Assembly: GCA_021186555.1 (NCBI GenBank)
Contig: JAJKFL010000042.1
Coordinates: forward strand, 49,271,980 to 49,335,979
DNA: 64,000 bases
Direction of reading: 5' to 3'
From: Reticulitermes speratus
Taxonomy: Eukaryota > Arthropoda > Insecta > Blattodea > Rhinotermitidae
Positions 60,901-63,311 of this stretch are shown here, one piece after another. The first letter of the stretch is position 1. The number at the start of each line of letters is the position of its first letter. Under the pieces are notes generated by a model, which was not told the DNA's origin, did not search any database, and saw only the letters and a list, made by a program, of their open reading frames with translations. A program made the position numbers and the translations under genes.

Positions 60901-62941
60901 TGTCTTACTGATACCAAGGAAATAAGATTGCTGGCTTTGATTCAATAGACAAAAAACAGGTAAATAAAGAGAAGCTTTTATCTCATCAGCAACTCCTTGT
61001 TGTAACTACAATAACAGGGTCCATACTGAAGCCATGGATTGACCCCCGTCCAGCCTACTTTGCCATGATGGCTGTCTTTTGGGTGTTTATACCATACCTT
61101 ATTGGTTTGCTTGACTCTTTCAGAGGAACGCACTGCCTCCATTTTCAGACTGACTGAATTTGGTTCCGGTGTTGCAGAAGTGTTAGGGGGAAAGAAAATG
61201 TGTTGGTTTATAGGAAAGTTTGAGGAAGTTGGCCAATTACAGCTGCAGAAGGGGTATGGGAGTTGGGATGTGTACCAAGCCAATGGAGTTGACAGCTGTA
61301 AAGCTCCTCTTTTAATCGGTCACAACCAGTGGGAGGTGTGAAAATAGTGTGACCTCTGGGAGGTGGATGGTGGTGAATGATAACATTTATTCATTCTGGG
61401 GCTGGAGATGAACGTGAAAATGGGCAGAGTGTTGGTAGCCTTGAGTAGTCATCAGCACTATCGCCAGTATCAGTATAATAACTGGAAAGGTACAGCTCTC
61501 CCTTGCTTAATTAGGACACCATATAATGAAGGCATATGGGGAAATTGAGATGTATCTCCACTCATTCTTAACCTCAGCAATGGACAGAGTTGAGTTGTCT
61601 GCGTCATGCCCATCTGATTTACACATGGGCAAAGAACCCCTGGTACTCGTTGAATAGGAGGGTAGGATGGACCTCAGAGGCAGTCTGGGCTCTGCAGAGA
61701 AGAGACAGGTATTGTGCCTGTGCTTGAAAGCAAGCATGATTCATTGATCAACCAGTCTGTTGCCTAGTCATCATACTGACAACTGTCGTGGGTCCAGCCA
61801 GCATAATGAAGTGTGTCTAACGTTACTGTACAGTTTTGAAGTTAGCTAATTTTATCTCAAGTCAGTGCTGTACACACCAAGCATGGAATAAACTGTGAAC
61901 GTTTACCTGTGCTTAATGTCTGAGGTTCTTATGGGACGAGTATTAAGACTACTGTTGTCTGGGATGTGACAGTGATTTGTAGATAGGTAATAACACTTTG
62001 GAGGAGCCCGCTGCTGCGTCCACTTCAGGTTATTCTTCTACCTGGCAACAGACACAGCAGGTTCCTCCCCCCCTCCCCGCCCCCCCAAAAAAGGACGTTT
62101 GTACCAGACCTGACGTAACATCCCAGAAGGCATTAATATTCAGAAGACGGCAGAGATTTGTAACAGTTTGCAAATAGAGACAGAAGGTGGCAGTAAAACC
62201 TGAAATGTTATGCTAATTAGGTTATCATATTGCAGTCGTTTAGATTTTTTTTTAGCTGTGGTGAGTCTAAAACTGCAAATAGTTTTATCAGCTAATTTAG
62301 CTAATCAATCTCTTGTTTTTTTTTTTTTTTCAACATATGCCTAATCTACACACACATGTACATTCTATAAACCAGCTGGTGAACTTGTGCCTAAGTGCAG
62401 TTTTAAGTTTTCTTATGACGTTCGCCCTCATAAAAAAACATACATTAGATATTAGTTGCGTGGAACTGCTTTTATTGAGGTTAGATGTTTGTGATGAAGT
62501 TCGTCCATATAGAAGAAAATGTTTTGCGCGAACAGATATTCTTATTCTTTACATACATACATATATACATTCCATGGATCCATAATTTTGTCACAAGACA
62601 AGAGGATGTGGAATAAGTCATAACATAGGTTGTCTGCTCAACAATTTTACTTTGAAATTCCAACAGATTTTATGCTAGTCACTTGAATGTTTTCTTAGGG
62701 GTTGCAAGTGTTTGAGAAGCAGCGGGTAAGTCCATGGGATCTGTTGGAAGGCCACAAGAATCCAGCCCCTCTATCGTGGTCCTGGTTTGGGGCTGTGCGC
62801 ATGGAACGTAAACCTTTGTGGTATGAAGACACACATAGGCTGTTAAAATACCATACGCACTCCTTGCTGAAGAGCCCAGCGTACTTCTTGGATCCGCCTC
62901 CACTCCCACCTGAAGACTTGGATCCTCCACAGGAGAAACCG
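13304..62941 (+). CDS. MED12: Mediator complex subunit 12 (kohtalo), exons 1-32, 3' end outside window
   Basis: Thirty-two exons join into about 1,940 codons matching MED12 from the start. MED12 links the kinase module to core Mediator and activates cyclin C-CDK8 in the nucleus. Visible landmarks: N-terminal [20 protein letters not shown] and the VKHGF activation segment (residues 31-42); the Med12 domain (about 65-180) with NPKDNFW and LRAAWFIK; a Ser/Gly/Asn-rich linker (about 205-300); the LCEWAV motif at 641-646 with [14 protein letters not shown] after it; C-terminal blocks [48 protein letters not shown] and SPWDLLEG. The start is the first of two tandem ATGs. Exons 24 and 31 have single-base frame errors. 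The glutamine-rich tail must lie beyond 64000. Confidence 0.97.
13394..15052 (+). other. MED12 intron 1
   Basis: It contains a degenerate foldback copy at 14588-14712 (GGAGGAACTTGTGGCCC, CCATCTTCAGGACAAC, TTTTCCTCCAAGAT). I see no gene or other element. Confidence 0.5.
14588..14712. repeat. Degenerate foldback/hammerhead-related repeat
   Basis: GTTTGGAGGAACTTG ... CCCCCATCTTCAGG, and a second GGAGG-complement (TTTTCCTCC) downstream. The - strand of the first part approximates CCTGAAGATGG ... CCTCC-AAAC. Confidence 0.45.
15053..15154 (+). CDS. MED12: MED12 exon 2
   Basis: Acceptor TATTTCAG, donor GTATGT; 34 codons. It encodes [12 protein letters not shown], the segment that in human MED12 contacts and activates cyclin C-CDK8. 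The human Gly44 position is conserved (Gly41) and the Gln43 position is His. Confidence 0.95.
15253..15444 (+). CDS. MED12: MED12 exon 3 (GC donor)
   Basis: Acceptor TTACTTAG ends at 15252; 64 codons through [25 protein letters not shown] and [14 protein letters not shown]. The only donor that fits the conserved junction is AAG|GCAAGT, a GC-AG intron. Confidence 0.94.
15823..15982 (+). CDS. MED12: MED12 exon 4
   Basis: Acceptor TTCACTAG, donor GTAAGG. It encodes [14 protein letters not shown] and [16 protein letters not shown] (Med12 domain) and ends after one base of a codon. Confidence 0.95.
16608..17035 (+). CDS. MED12: MED12 exon 5 (Med12 domain end plus low-complexity linker)
   Basis: Acceptor CTCCTGCAG, donor GTAAGT; 428 nt. 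After [20 protein letters not shown] comes about 95 residues of Ser, Gly, Asn, Ala and Thr, then [16 protein letters not shown]. Vertebrate MED12 has only a short Gly/Pro stretch here, so the linker is expanded. Confidence 0.95.
17036..18353 (+). other. MED12 intron 5
   Basis: It holds the SINE at 17538-17850 and a decayed foldback copy at about 18150-18250 (TCTTCATAGTTACCAGAAGATGG; GGCATCACATGCCAGG). The 17860-18103 stretch is open in one frame but matches nothing I know. Confidence 0.5.
17538..17850 (+). mobile_element. tRNA-derived SINE, family 3 (diverged)
   Basis: GGTGGCACAGTTGATTGCA ... GGTTCTGGTTTTGATTCC head, AGCCTCTAACAGAAATGTG and GGGGGTAAAGTGTGGCCGG body, ending TTTACCTTTA. It matches 8085-8392 and 27137-27440 at lower identity. 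Confidence 0.8.
18354..18649 (+). CDS. MED12: MED12 exon 6
   Basis: Acceptor ACTTGACAG, donor GTAAGT at 18650, ending after two bases of a codon. It encodes [19 protein letters not shown] and [19 protein letters not shown], matching the DGMLDRHEFL region of other MED12 proteins, then a Ser/Pro-rich stretch. Confidence 0.95.
18650..20440 (+). other. MED12 intron 6, nothing recognised
   Basis: 1.8 kb without a coding signal or a repeat boundary that I can define. Confidence 0.4.
20441..20570 (+). CDS. MED12: MED12 exon 7
   Basis: Acceptor TTGTTCCAG. The first base completes a Val codon. It encodes [15 protein letters not shown] and then [19 protein letters not shown] (human CPQHRPLVFGLSCILQ); donor GTTGGT. 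Confidence 0.93.
20571..21072 (+). other. MED12 intron 7, nothing recognised
   Basis: A possible piggyBac-type end (GGTTAACCTTTTCAGTGCC near 20821) has no partner, so I do not call an element. Confidence 0.35.
21073..21224 (+). CDS. MED12: MED12 exon 8
   Basis: Acceptor GTCCACAG, donor GTCGGT. It encodes CPTSLVWNC and [19 protein letters not shown], the conserved GSPLDHLP block. Ends after two bases of a codon. Confidence 0.95.
21486..21890 (+). mobile_element. tRNA-derived SINE, family 1
   Basis: The head GTCTACCTCGGTGGACTAG with B-box GGTTCGTGGGTTCGATCCC matches the 1541-1960 copy across the body. It ends in a (TTA)n tail. Confidence 0.9.
21868..21940. repeat. Compound microsatellite (TTA)n(TG)n(TA)n
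   Basis: Three consecutive simple repeats grow out of the SINE tail. Confidence 0.9.
22075..22121 (+). ncRNA. Hammerhead-ribozyme-like motif (family A)
   Basis: AATGC, CTGATGA, T, GGCTT-GGTA-AAGCT, GAA, ACATATGT, A, GGGGCATT. Stem II is four Watson-Crick pairs plus a wobble, stem III is the palindrome ACATATGT, and the triplet is GTA. Stem I (AATGC/GCATT) pairs only with a 3-nt offset. The left-arm copy near 21386-21420 has lost the CTGATGA box. Confidence 0.5.
22529..22640 (+). CDS. MED12: MED12 exon 9
   Basis: Acceptor GTATTAAG, donor GTCAGT. The first base completes Arg. It encodes [31 protein letters not shown], corresponding to the VRAKLREIEQQIKERG..RWSFDKCQEATAG block. Confidence 0.93.
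22815..23104 (-). mobile_element. tRNA-derived SINE, family 4
   Basis: On the - strand: GGGCCAGGATAGCGTAGTC, B-box-like GGGAATCGAATCCC, a GTACAATGGGTACCGGGTC body and a tail of (TTTACC)n repeats (complement of 22810-22834). Related copies lie at 43125-43442, 55511-55852, 59203-59470, 61496-61790 and 63027-63311. Confidence 0.88.
23289..23513 (+). CDS. MED12: MED12 exon 10
   Basis: Acceptor TGTTTCAG, donor GTATGC. It encodes [20 protein letters not shown] and [10 protein letters not shown], then an Asn/Ser/Gly-rich spacer. 75 codons. Confidence 0.94.
23784..24097. mobile_element. TTAA-flanked MITE, piggyBac-like, 314 bp
   Basis: The ends TACATTCACTGC and GCAGTGAACGTG are inverted repeats (10 of 12) between TTAA at 23780-23783 and 24098-24101. 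The interior is non-coding. Confidence 0.7.
24102..25332 (+). other. MED12 intron 10, 3' part, nothing recognised
   Basis: A 103-codon open stretch at 24630-24938 has no homology signal or splice logic that I can see, so I treat it as chance. Confidence 0.4.
25333..25582 (+). CDS. MED12: MED12 exon 11 (LCEWAV motif)
   Basis: Acceptor TCATTACAG, donor GTGAGA. It encodes [20 protein letters not shown] and [13 protein letters not shown], the diagnostic LCEWAV block, then [16 protein letters not shown]. Ends after one base of a codon. Confidence 0.97.
25583..26582 (+). other. MED12 intron 11, nothing recognised
   Basis: About 1 kb without a definable element. Confidence 0.4.
26583..26872 (+). 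CDS. MED12: MED12 exon 12
   Basis: Acceptor GTTGCAACAG, donor GTTAGT. It encodes [20 protein letters not shown] and [12 protein letters not shown], nearly identical to the human block, then an Ala/Ser/Pro-rich stretch. Confidence 0.97.
27137..27440 (+). mobile_element. tRNA-derived SINE, family 3
   Basis: GGTGGCGCAGTCGGTTGAGG head, GGTCACGGGTTTGATTCCC B box, AGCCTGTAACAGAAATGAG body. A close copy of 8085-8392, in MED12 intron 12. Confidence 0.9.
27652..27747 (+). CDS. MED12: MED12 exon 13
   Basis: Acceptor TTTGCAG, donor GTAAAG; 32 codons, strongly acidic ([18 protein letters not shown]), matching the acidic linker of insect MED12. Confidence 0.9.
27748..28456 (+). other. MED12 intron 13, nothing recognised
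   Basis: No element boundary or coding signal seen in 0.7 kb. Confidence 0.4.
28457..28615 (+). CDS. MED12: MED12 exon 14
   Basis: Acceptor TTCCCACAG, donor GTAAAT; 53 codons. A Pro/Ser-rich segment, then [13 protein letters not shown], matching human RHVQYATHFPIPQ. Confidence 0.95.
28822..28975 (+). CDS. MED12: MED12 exon 15
   Basis: Acceptor GTGTTGCAG, donor GTGAGG. It encodes [20 protein letters not shown] and [15 protein letters not shown], a conserved block. Ends after one base of a codon. Confidence 0.97.
28976..30108 (+). other. MED12 intron 15, nothing recognised
   Basis: 1.1 kb of AT-rich sequence. The long open stretch at 29499-29876 has a Phe/Cys-rich, unprotein-like composition and no homology, so I do not call a gene. 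Confidence 0.4.
30109..30356 (+). CDS. MED12: MED12 exon 16
   Basis: Acceptor TTGTTCAG, donor GTAATT. It encodes [32 protein letters not shown] and [19 protein letters not shown], conserved through MED12. Confidence 0.97.
30402..30921. mobile_element. hAT-like MITE, 520 bp, perfect 8-bp target duplication
   Basis: The ends are CAGTGGTATTCAACCT and, on the - strand of the right end, CAGTGGCATTCAACCT. GTATATAT flanks both sides (30394-30401, 30922-30929). Subterminal GTACCCCC repeats; interior AT-rich with a (GA)n stretch and no transposase. A second copy in the opposite orientation lies at 46876-47382. CAG(N)GGT...CAACC ends with 8-bp duplications fit hAT. Confidence 0.93.
30930..31275. repeat. 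Minisatellite in MED12 intron 16, about four copies of roughly 80 bp
   Basis: Repeated blocks GGTTACATTCTGCAGTA, GTAAGTGGCATATA and GAAGTGATATCAGCT recur at 70-82 bp spacing, with variable copies. It directly follows the MITE. Each unit contains a GTAAGT donor-like hexamer. Confidence 0.85.
31588..31663. repeat. Short tandem repeat, about 25-bp unit, three copies
   Basis: AGACTGT.ACATTTAGTCACT.C repeated three times with small changes. Confidence 0.8.
31770..31899 (+). CDS. MED12: MED12 exon 17
   Basis: Acceptor TTGGTTACAG, donor GTGAGT. It encodes [20 protein letters not shown] and [19 protein letters not shown], a match to the conserved SLVGSYTTSLCL region. Confidence 0.97.
32655..33411 (+). 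pseudogene. Reverse transcriptase C-terminal fragment with one nonsense codon
   Basis: About 250 codons from [11 protein letters not shown] to VVRQTTE and a natural stop. The upstream endonuclease and RT catalytic motifs are missing because of 5' truncation. A single TGG-to-TGA change interrupts it, otherwise it is intact, which suggests a fairly recent insertion. Confidence 0.88.
32655..33419 (+). mobile_element. 5'-truncated LINE (non-LTR retrotransposon), 12-bp target duplication
   Basis: The insertion is bounded by AGAGAACACAGG at 32643-32654 and 33420-33431. It encodes the C-terminal part of an endonuclease-reverse transcriptase polyprotein: [32 protein letters not shown], then [13 protein letters not shown] and [14 protein letters not shown]. 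It ends in a GAAT repeat tail. The frame is open except for one TGA at 33060-33062, where related elements have Trp. It lies in MED12 intron 17, same orientation. Confidence 0.93.
33715..33785. repeat. Degenerate foldback/hammerhead-related repeat
   Basis: The - strand approximates CTGAGGGTAGAAGCTGCAG, ATGAAGGCAGC, TTTCCTCTGAAACATTG, a decayed copy of the GATGGAGGCAGC family. Confidence 0.45.
33879..34166 (+). CDS. MED12: MED12 exon 18
   Basis: Acceptor TTTTGCAG, donor GTATGT. It encodes [38 protein letters not shown] and [10 protein letters not shown]. Starts and ends within codons; the frame joins exons 17 and 19. Confidence 0.97.
34167..34999 (+). other. MED12 intron 18
   Basis: It contains a decayed foldback fragment near 34294-34390 (GGAGCCTCCTGCCTCCATCTTGAG) and a possible diverged SINE (GGTTAGATGCTGGCC ... 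GGGTTCAATACC near 34400-34450). Neither boundary is clear. Confidence 0.4.
35000..35179 (+). CDS. MED12: MED12 exon 19
   Basis: Acceptor CTGTTGCAG, donor GTAAGT. It encodes [35 protein letters not shown] and SAEWL, matching [13 protein letters not shown] and [19 protein letters not shown]. Confidence 0.97.
35473..35660. repeat. Inverted-repeat element with GAAGCCTGAAATC end
   Basis: GAGGTCTTTGCTCTTCT (left) and AGAAGAGCAAAGACCTC (right, ending 35607) are exact complements about 100 bp apart. The downstream CAGAAGCCTGAAATC resembles the 3' flank of the palindrome at 39921-40121, so the two may be related. Confidence 0.65.
35665..35790 (+). CDS. MED12: MED12 exon 20
   Basis: Acceptor TTTGACAG, donor GTCAGT. 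It encodes [20 protein letters not shown] and [14 protein letters not shown], matching LKALCCSSNNG and SFHDSLATFVAILI. Confidence 0.96.
36083..36765. repeat. Split foldback arms around unclassified sequence
   Basis: CTGCTGGGATGTCTTGCTGTG (36090) and CACAGTGTCACATCCCAGAAG (36729) look like opposed outer arms of the dispersed foldback family. About 550 bp of unclassified, CG-containing sequence lies between them. Confidence 0.45.
36856..36930 (+). CDS. MED12: MED12 exon 21
   Basis: Acceptor GATTTCAG, donor GTAAAT; 75 nt, phase 1 at both ends. It encodes [20 protein letters not shown] and KACNE, matching [20 protein letters not shown]. Confidence 0.95.
37115..38469. repeat. 91-bp minisatellite, about 15 copies, abutting MED12 exon 22
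   Basis: The unit is CACGGCTTTGTCTGG, GGACAGTCAGCTG, CAACGAGAACCTCAGGTG, GTTCAGATGTGTACGTGTG, TTTACTTTGTGATGTAACAG, GT. Start points fall every 91 bp (37121, 37212, 37303, 37394 ...). Copies at about 37720-37850 carry several small deletions. The final copy runs without a break into the acceptor of exon 22. Confidence 0.96.
38470..38580 (+). CDS. MED12: MED12 exon 22
   Basis: Acceptor GTGATATTACAG, which is the end of the last minisatellite unit. It encodes [17 protein letters not shown], matching PGARLTCRILLHLFKT. Donor GTCAGT at 38581, phase 1. Confidence 0.95.
39488..39532 (-). ncRNA. Hammerhead-ribozyme-like motif (family A, left arm)
   Basis: Read on the - strand: AACCC, CTGATGA, T, GGCT-CTGTTGC-AGCC, GAA, ACATATGT, A, GGGTT. 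Stem I is 5 bp, stem II is 4 bp, both perfect; stem III is the self-complementary ACATATGT; the triplet is GTA. All the invariant hammerhead core bases are present, with one extra T after CTGATGA. Confidence 0.65.
39793..39837 (+). ncRNA. Hammerhead-ribozyme-like motif (family A, right arm)
   Basis: AACCC, CTGATGA, T, GGCT-CTGTTGC-AGCC, GAA, ACATGTGT, A, GGGTT. It differs from the left-arm copy only in stem III, where ACA/TGT still pair. Stem III of 3 bp would be weak in a monomer, and pairing between two copies would stabilise it. Confidence 0.65.
39907..40171. mobile_element. 201-bp near-perfect palindrome in an insertion with 13-bp target duplication
   Basis: AACACAACGTACA at 39907-39919 and 40159-40171 bounds 239 bp. 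Of these, 39921-40121 form one palindrome (ATCTGTGGTCTTCTGGGTAA to its complement), centred near 40021 on TCCTACTCGGA. The residual 3' part contains CATCGCGGCGGAAGCCTGAAA. Long direct repeats suggest insertion by target-primed reverse transcription. Each arm contains GTGTAGATGGCACC ... CCCGAAACGTC, similar to but not matching the hammerhead core. Confidence 0.85.
40467..40516 (-). ncRNA. Hammerhead-ribozyme-like motif (single arm)
   Basis: The - strand reads AATAAACCG, CTGAAGA, T, GGCTC-TATAA-GAGCC, GAA, ACATATGT, C, GGGTTTT. Stem II is a perfect 5 bp and the triplet is GTC, the classic hammerhead cleavage site. Stem I pairs AAACC with GGTTT after one G-G mismatch. Confidence 0.6.
40701..40802. 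repeat. 102-bp palindrome
   Basis: TTTTTCATGGTGTAGGCTG on the left pairs with CAGCCTACACCATGAAAAA on the right, centred at 40751/40752 (GTAGTATACTAC) with no spacer and one mismatch region. It is probably the core of the foldback element whose outer arm is at 40467. Confidence 0.88.
40920..41050 (+). CDS. MED12: MED12 exon 23
   Basis: Acceptor TGATGCAG, donor GTAAAA. It encodes [18 protein letters not shown] and [10 protein letters not shown], matching [15 protein letters not shown] and GAVFAVLK. Confidence 0.95.
41134..41178. repeat. 45-bp hairpin
   Basis: TGGGTTGAGGGGTCCAAGAAG and its complement (ending CGACCCA) form a near-perfect hairpin with almost no loop. No function assigned. Confidence 0.8.
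41660..43085 (-). mobile_element. LINE fragment with reverse transcriptase remnants and (TATG)n tail
   Basis: On the - strand, from 43080 leftwards, frames encode [23 protein letters not shown] (the RT catalytic box), [36 protein letters not shown] and [13 protein letters not shown]. Stops and frame changes between these blocks show decay. The 3' end at 41660-41700 is (TATG)n on the element strand. The RT style is jockey/CR1-like. It is 5'-truncated near 43085. Confidence 0.88.
41815..42080. repeat. Tandem repeat, about 30-bp unit, indel-rich
   Basis: Units of CATCATATAACAATACTTC and ACATAGTCA repeat nine or so times, nearly every copy with different one-base gaps. It lies inside the LINE 3' region. 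The pattern looks like consensus error over a tandem array. Confidence 0.85.
43125..43442 (-). mobile_element. tRNA-derived SINE, family 4 (diverged)
   Basis: The - strand head GCTGAGATAGTGTAGCCAG, the CCAGGGTTCAAATCC B box, and a TTCAAAGCG-type body; tail near 43130. A clearly older copy than 22815-23104. Confidence 0.75.
43528..43746 (+). CDS. MED12: MED12 exon 24 (one-base frame error)
   Basis: Acceptor GGTTGCAG. It starts [13 protein letters not shown] (human KAVFVLGDAELKG) in phase 0 and ends GDDPLLDLG before donor GTAAGC at 43747, in the phase that exon 25 needs. The 219-nt length is one base too long (or two too short). The first frame hits TAG at 43627 and the second is blocked by TGA at 43616, so the shift lies between them. 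Confidence 0.88.
44808..46299 (-). mobile_element. Tigger/pogo-like DNA transposon, 1,492 bp, internally deleted
   Basis: The terminal inverted repeats CAGTGAAACCTCTATCCATC (left) and CAGTAAACCTCTATCCATCG (right, - strand) differ by one base gap. TA flanks both ends (44806-44807, 46300-46301). It encodes a transposase catalytic domain on the - strand. Full-length relatives are longer, and here the N-terminal DNA-binding part is missing. It lies in MED12 intron 24, antisense to the gene. Confidence 0.95.
45093..46094 (-). pseudogene. Tigger-type transposase, DDE catalytic domain only
   Basis: The frame is open from about 46094 to a stop at 45093, over 330 codons. It begins [18 protein letters not shown]. 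The three expected acidic positions are visible: [21 protein letters not shown] and [12 protein letters not shown]. The C-terminus is acidic ([12 protein letters not shown]). The helix-turn-helix/CENP-B DNA-binding region that should precede it is absent, so it could not bind its ends alone. The 308-codon stretch from 46019 has no internal stop, so decay is slight or loss was recent. Confidence 0.9.
46876..47382. mobile_element. hAT-like MITE, 507 bp, perfect 8-bp target duplication
   Basis: Same element as 30402-30921, inverted. CAGTGGTATTCAACCT ends, target duplication ATCTAGTC at 46868-46875 and 47383-47390. Internal (CT)n and GGGGGTACGC repeats. Confidence 0.93.
48076..48290. repeat. Foldback element, family A
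   Basis: AATGCACCTTCACTATCAA (left) pairs with TTGATGGTGAAGGTGCATT (right), and CTTTCCCCTACATATG with its complement. The spacer is short. The right arm has a complete hammerhead-like core; the left arm has lost the CTGATGA box. Confidence 0.82.
48201..48242 (+). ncRNA. Hammerhead-ribozyme-like motif (family A)
   Basis: CCCC, CTGATGA, T, GGTC-TAGGCG-GACC, GAA, ACCTATGT, A, GGGG. Stem I and stem II are perfect 4-bp helices. Stem II differs from the other copies at both strands together (GGTC/GACC against GGCT/AGCC), which is covariation. Stem III is AC/GT; triplet GTA. Confidence 0.62.
48300..50435 (+). other. MED12 intron 24, unannotated stretch
   Basis: No gene seen. TTAACCCTTTAAGGCCCAG near 49458 looks like a piggyBac-type end but has no matching right end nearby. 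The rest is AT-rich unique sequence. Confidence 0.35.
50436..50551 (-). mobile_element. LINE 3'-end fragment with (TATG)n tail
   Basis: (TACA)n at 50436-50460, then CACGTATACATTCACC, AACATCCACGTAAGT and GGATTGGATATGGAATTCG. Almost the same as 58835-58950, so both are 3' ends of one LINE family inserted on the - strand. Confidence 0.8.
51090..51116. repeat. (TTAG)n/(TCAG)n microsatellite
   Basis: Four to seven tandem tetramers shifting from TTAG to TCAG. Confidence 0.85.
51950..52202 (+). mobile_element. tRNA-derived SINE, family 2
   Basis: GCCGATCCCAGTGGCCGCG head, GGGTTCGAATCCCGCC B box, tail GGGGCTGTTGAGCCATGG followed by poly-G and (TA)n at 52203-52232. MED12 intron 24. Confidence 0.9.
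52233..53486 (+). other. MED12 intron 24, 3' part, nothing recognised
   Basis: Unique AT-rich sequence. The open frame running up to the exon from 53263 is mostly intronic. Confidence 0.4.
53487..53673 (+). CDS. MED12: MED12 exon 25
   Basis: Acceptor TGTTCACAG; the first base completes Gly. It encodes [20 protein letters not shown], matching [21 protein letters not shown]. Donor GTAATT at 53674; the last 36 bases are duplicated downstream. Confidence 0.96.
53638..54264. repeat. Tandem duplication of about 309 bp, including exon 25 end and donor
   Basis: ATGTTGCTGGACAGTATGC starts at 53641 and again at 53950. Both copies contain the exon end, the GTAATTAT donor, a foldback repeat (CTCTGGGATGTGACACTG ... 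CAGCGNCACATCCCA) and ACTGTGAGAAACTC. Copy two has an extra 10-bp CCCAATAGGT repeat. The divergence is small. Confidence 0.93.
54437..54605. repeat. Decayed foldback element
   Basis: ATGTGTATTTCAAGTTTTCC (54443) pairs with GGAAAATTTCAAATACACAT (ending 54601). The interior contains GACCTGAAGACGATAGGAG, a remnant of the hammerhead-like motif. Confidence 0.65.
55085..55200. repeat. Degenerate foldback repeat
   Basis: GCCAGTGTTTTGGAGGAATG ... AAAGTTGGAGGCAGCAGG, old copy of the dispersed family. Confidence 0.45.
55232..55327 (+). CDS. MED12: MED12 exon 26
   Basis: Acceptor TTCCTTGTAG, donor GTTTGT; 32 codons. [16 protein letters not shown] and RHIIARILE match AQRLMQLICYPH and RQRIKRIL. Confidence 0.95.
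55511..55852 (+). mobile_element. tRNA-derived SINE, family 4
   Basis: GGGTGGCCAGGGTAGTGTAC head, CGGGGTTCTAACCCC B box, ACAATGGGTACAGGGTCTC body and a CTTTACCCTTTACG tail. Confidence 0.88.
56262..56452. repeat. Foldback family C, complete palindrome with paired hammerhead-like cores
   Basis: ATAGTTTTCTCGGGCGCAC and its complement bound two 80-90-bp arms with a short spacer (CTAATCAGTTTTG). Each arm reads CCTGAGGATGGGG ... TCCCCGAAACGTTGTATTC on its own strand. A core base next to stem II differs between arms (GGGGTACGG against GGGGACGG). Confidence 0.8.
57230..57512 (+). CDS. MED12: MED12 exon 27
   Basis: Acceptor ATTTGCAG, donor GTAAGC. It encodes [28 protein letters not shown] and [19 protein letters not shown], all matching MED12. 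Ends after one base. Confidence 0.97.
57680..57879 (+). CDS. MED12: MED12 exon 28
   Basis: Acceptor ACTTTCAAG, donor GTATGT. It encodes [19 protein letters not shown] and [16 protein letters not shown], near-identical to human. Confidence 0.97.
58308..58545 (+). repeat. Foldback family B, single arm
   Basis: It shares CTATAGTGAACA..AAATAACTGATACAG, the hammerhead-like block and TGTGTTGAATAACATGAAA with the right arm of 10671-11174. Confidence 0.8.
58440..58481 (+). ncRNA. Hammerhead-ribozyme-like motif (family B)
   Basis: GCCC, CTGAAGA, T, GAACCT-TAAAT-AGGTT, GAA, ACATGT, T, GGGC. Core complete with a 4-bp stem I and GTT triplet. The terminal C of stem II is missing relative to the 10736 copy, so stem II is 5 bp. 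Confidence 0.58.
58635..58819 (+). CDS. MED12: MED12 exon 29
   Basis: Acceptor TATAATTAG, donor GTAAGT. It encodes [20 protein letters not shown] and [10 protein letters not shown], matching [18 protein letters not shown]. Ends after two bases of a codon. Confidence 0.96.
58835..58950 (-). mobile_element. LINE 3'-end fragment with (TATG)n tail
   Basis: (CATA)n begins 16 bp after the exon 29 donor. The next 100 bp match 50436-50551 almost base for base. Confidence 0.8.
59203..59470 (+). mobile_element. tRNA-derived SINE, family 4 (old copy)
   Basis: GCACTATAGCTGGACGGCTAA, GGTTCAACTTCTAGC, GGGACCTCTTTCCCCAGGG and AGTGCTGAGGTTAAGAATG match the body of 55511-55852 at low identity. Confidence 0.65.
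59858..59984 (+). CDS. MED12: MED12 exon 30
   Basis: Acceptor TCTTTTGCAG, donor GTTTGT. It encodes [18 protein letters not shown] and [10 protein letters not shown], matching ELFTTVLDMLSVLINGTL. Confidence 0.96.
60196..60320. repeat. Degenerate foldback repeat
   Basis: GGATGTGACACTGTGCTGCTG and CAGTGACACAGCATCACACC are opposed arms about 70 bp apart; the middle GATGTTGGGAACTATTC is typical of the family. Confidence 0.6.
60802..60959 (+). CDS. MED12: MED12 exon 31 (one base missing)
   Basis: Acceptor ATTTCACAG, donor GTAAAT at 60960. It encodes [20 protein letters not shown] and [11 protein letters not shown]. At AAGGAAATAAG (60916-60926) a base is missing: with AAGGG the frame would read [13 protein letters not shown], the conserved sequence, and the exon would be 159 nt and phase 0. 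As given it hits a false TAG. Confidence 0.93.
61496..61790 (-). mobile_element. tRNA-derived SINE, family 4 (old copy)
   Basis: ATTCTTAACCTCAGCAATGG, GGGCAAAGAACCCC and ACTCGTTGAATAGGAGGGT match 63027-63311 and 43125-43442 on the - strand. Confidence 0.7.
61957..62150. repeat. Degenerate foldback repeat
   Basis: CTGGGATGTGACAGTG and CTGACGTAACATCCCAGAAG form outer arms; TTGGAGGAGCCCGCTGCTG and CAGCAGGTTCCTCC inner ones. Poly-C and poly-A runs interrupt the right arm. Confidence 0.65.
62550..62630 (-). mobile_element. LINE 3'-end fragment
   Basis: (ACAT)n at 62550-62563 then TTCCATGGATCC and TTTTGTCACAAGACAAGAGG, resembling the 3' end of the LINE at 41660. Confidence 0.6.
62699..62941 (+). 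CDS. MED12: MED12 exon 32 (last in window)
   Basis: Acceptor TTTTCTTAG, donor GTAAGT; 81 codons. It encodes [36 protein letters not shown] and [17 protein letters not shown], matching [21 protein letters not shown] and LEPLPLPPEDEEPP. Confidence 0.97.
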
Positions 62942-63026
62942 GTAAGTATTCAGTCTTTTAGAATGACCGTCATTTGGTTTAGTGTAAGTGAACAGAAGGC
63001 AGAGATTAAGATGTATTAGGATCAGT

Positions 63027-63311
63027 AAAGGTAAAGATGTCTTGGTACTTAATTAGGCACCGCACTATGAAGATGTATGGACGAGTGCAGCCATAGCTCC
63101 ACACATTCTTAACCTCAGCATGAGTTGGAGGTTAGTGGTCATCTTCTTGCCTGTGGTCGCTTTATTCGCGGGCACAAAGTTCCCAGTATTCACTGAATAG
63201 GAGGCTGGGTGGGCTGCTGTGCTTCAGGTATGGCGACAGTCGGGAAATTCTCCACCTGTGCAGTTGAACCAAACCCTGGTTGTCACTATACTGACTGAGC
63301 TATTCAGCCTT
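63027..63311 (-). mobile_element. tRNA-derived SINE, family 4 (diverged)
   Basis: GGTAAAGATGTCTTGGTAC tail, CTCCACACATTCTTAACCTC body, CACTGAATAGGAGGCTGGG, CCAAACCCTGG B-box region and TGAGCTATTCAGCC head, in MED12 intron 32. Confidence 0.75.
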
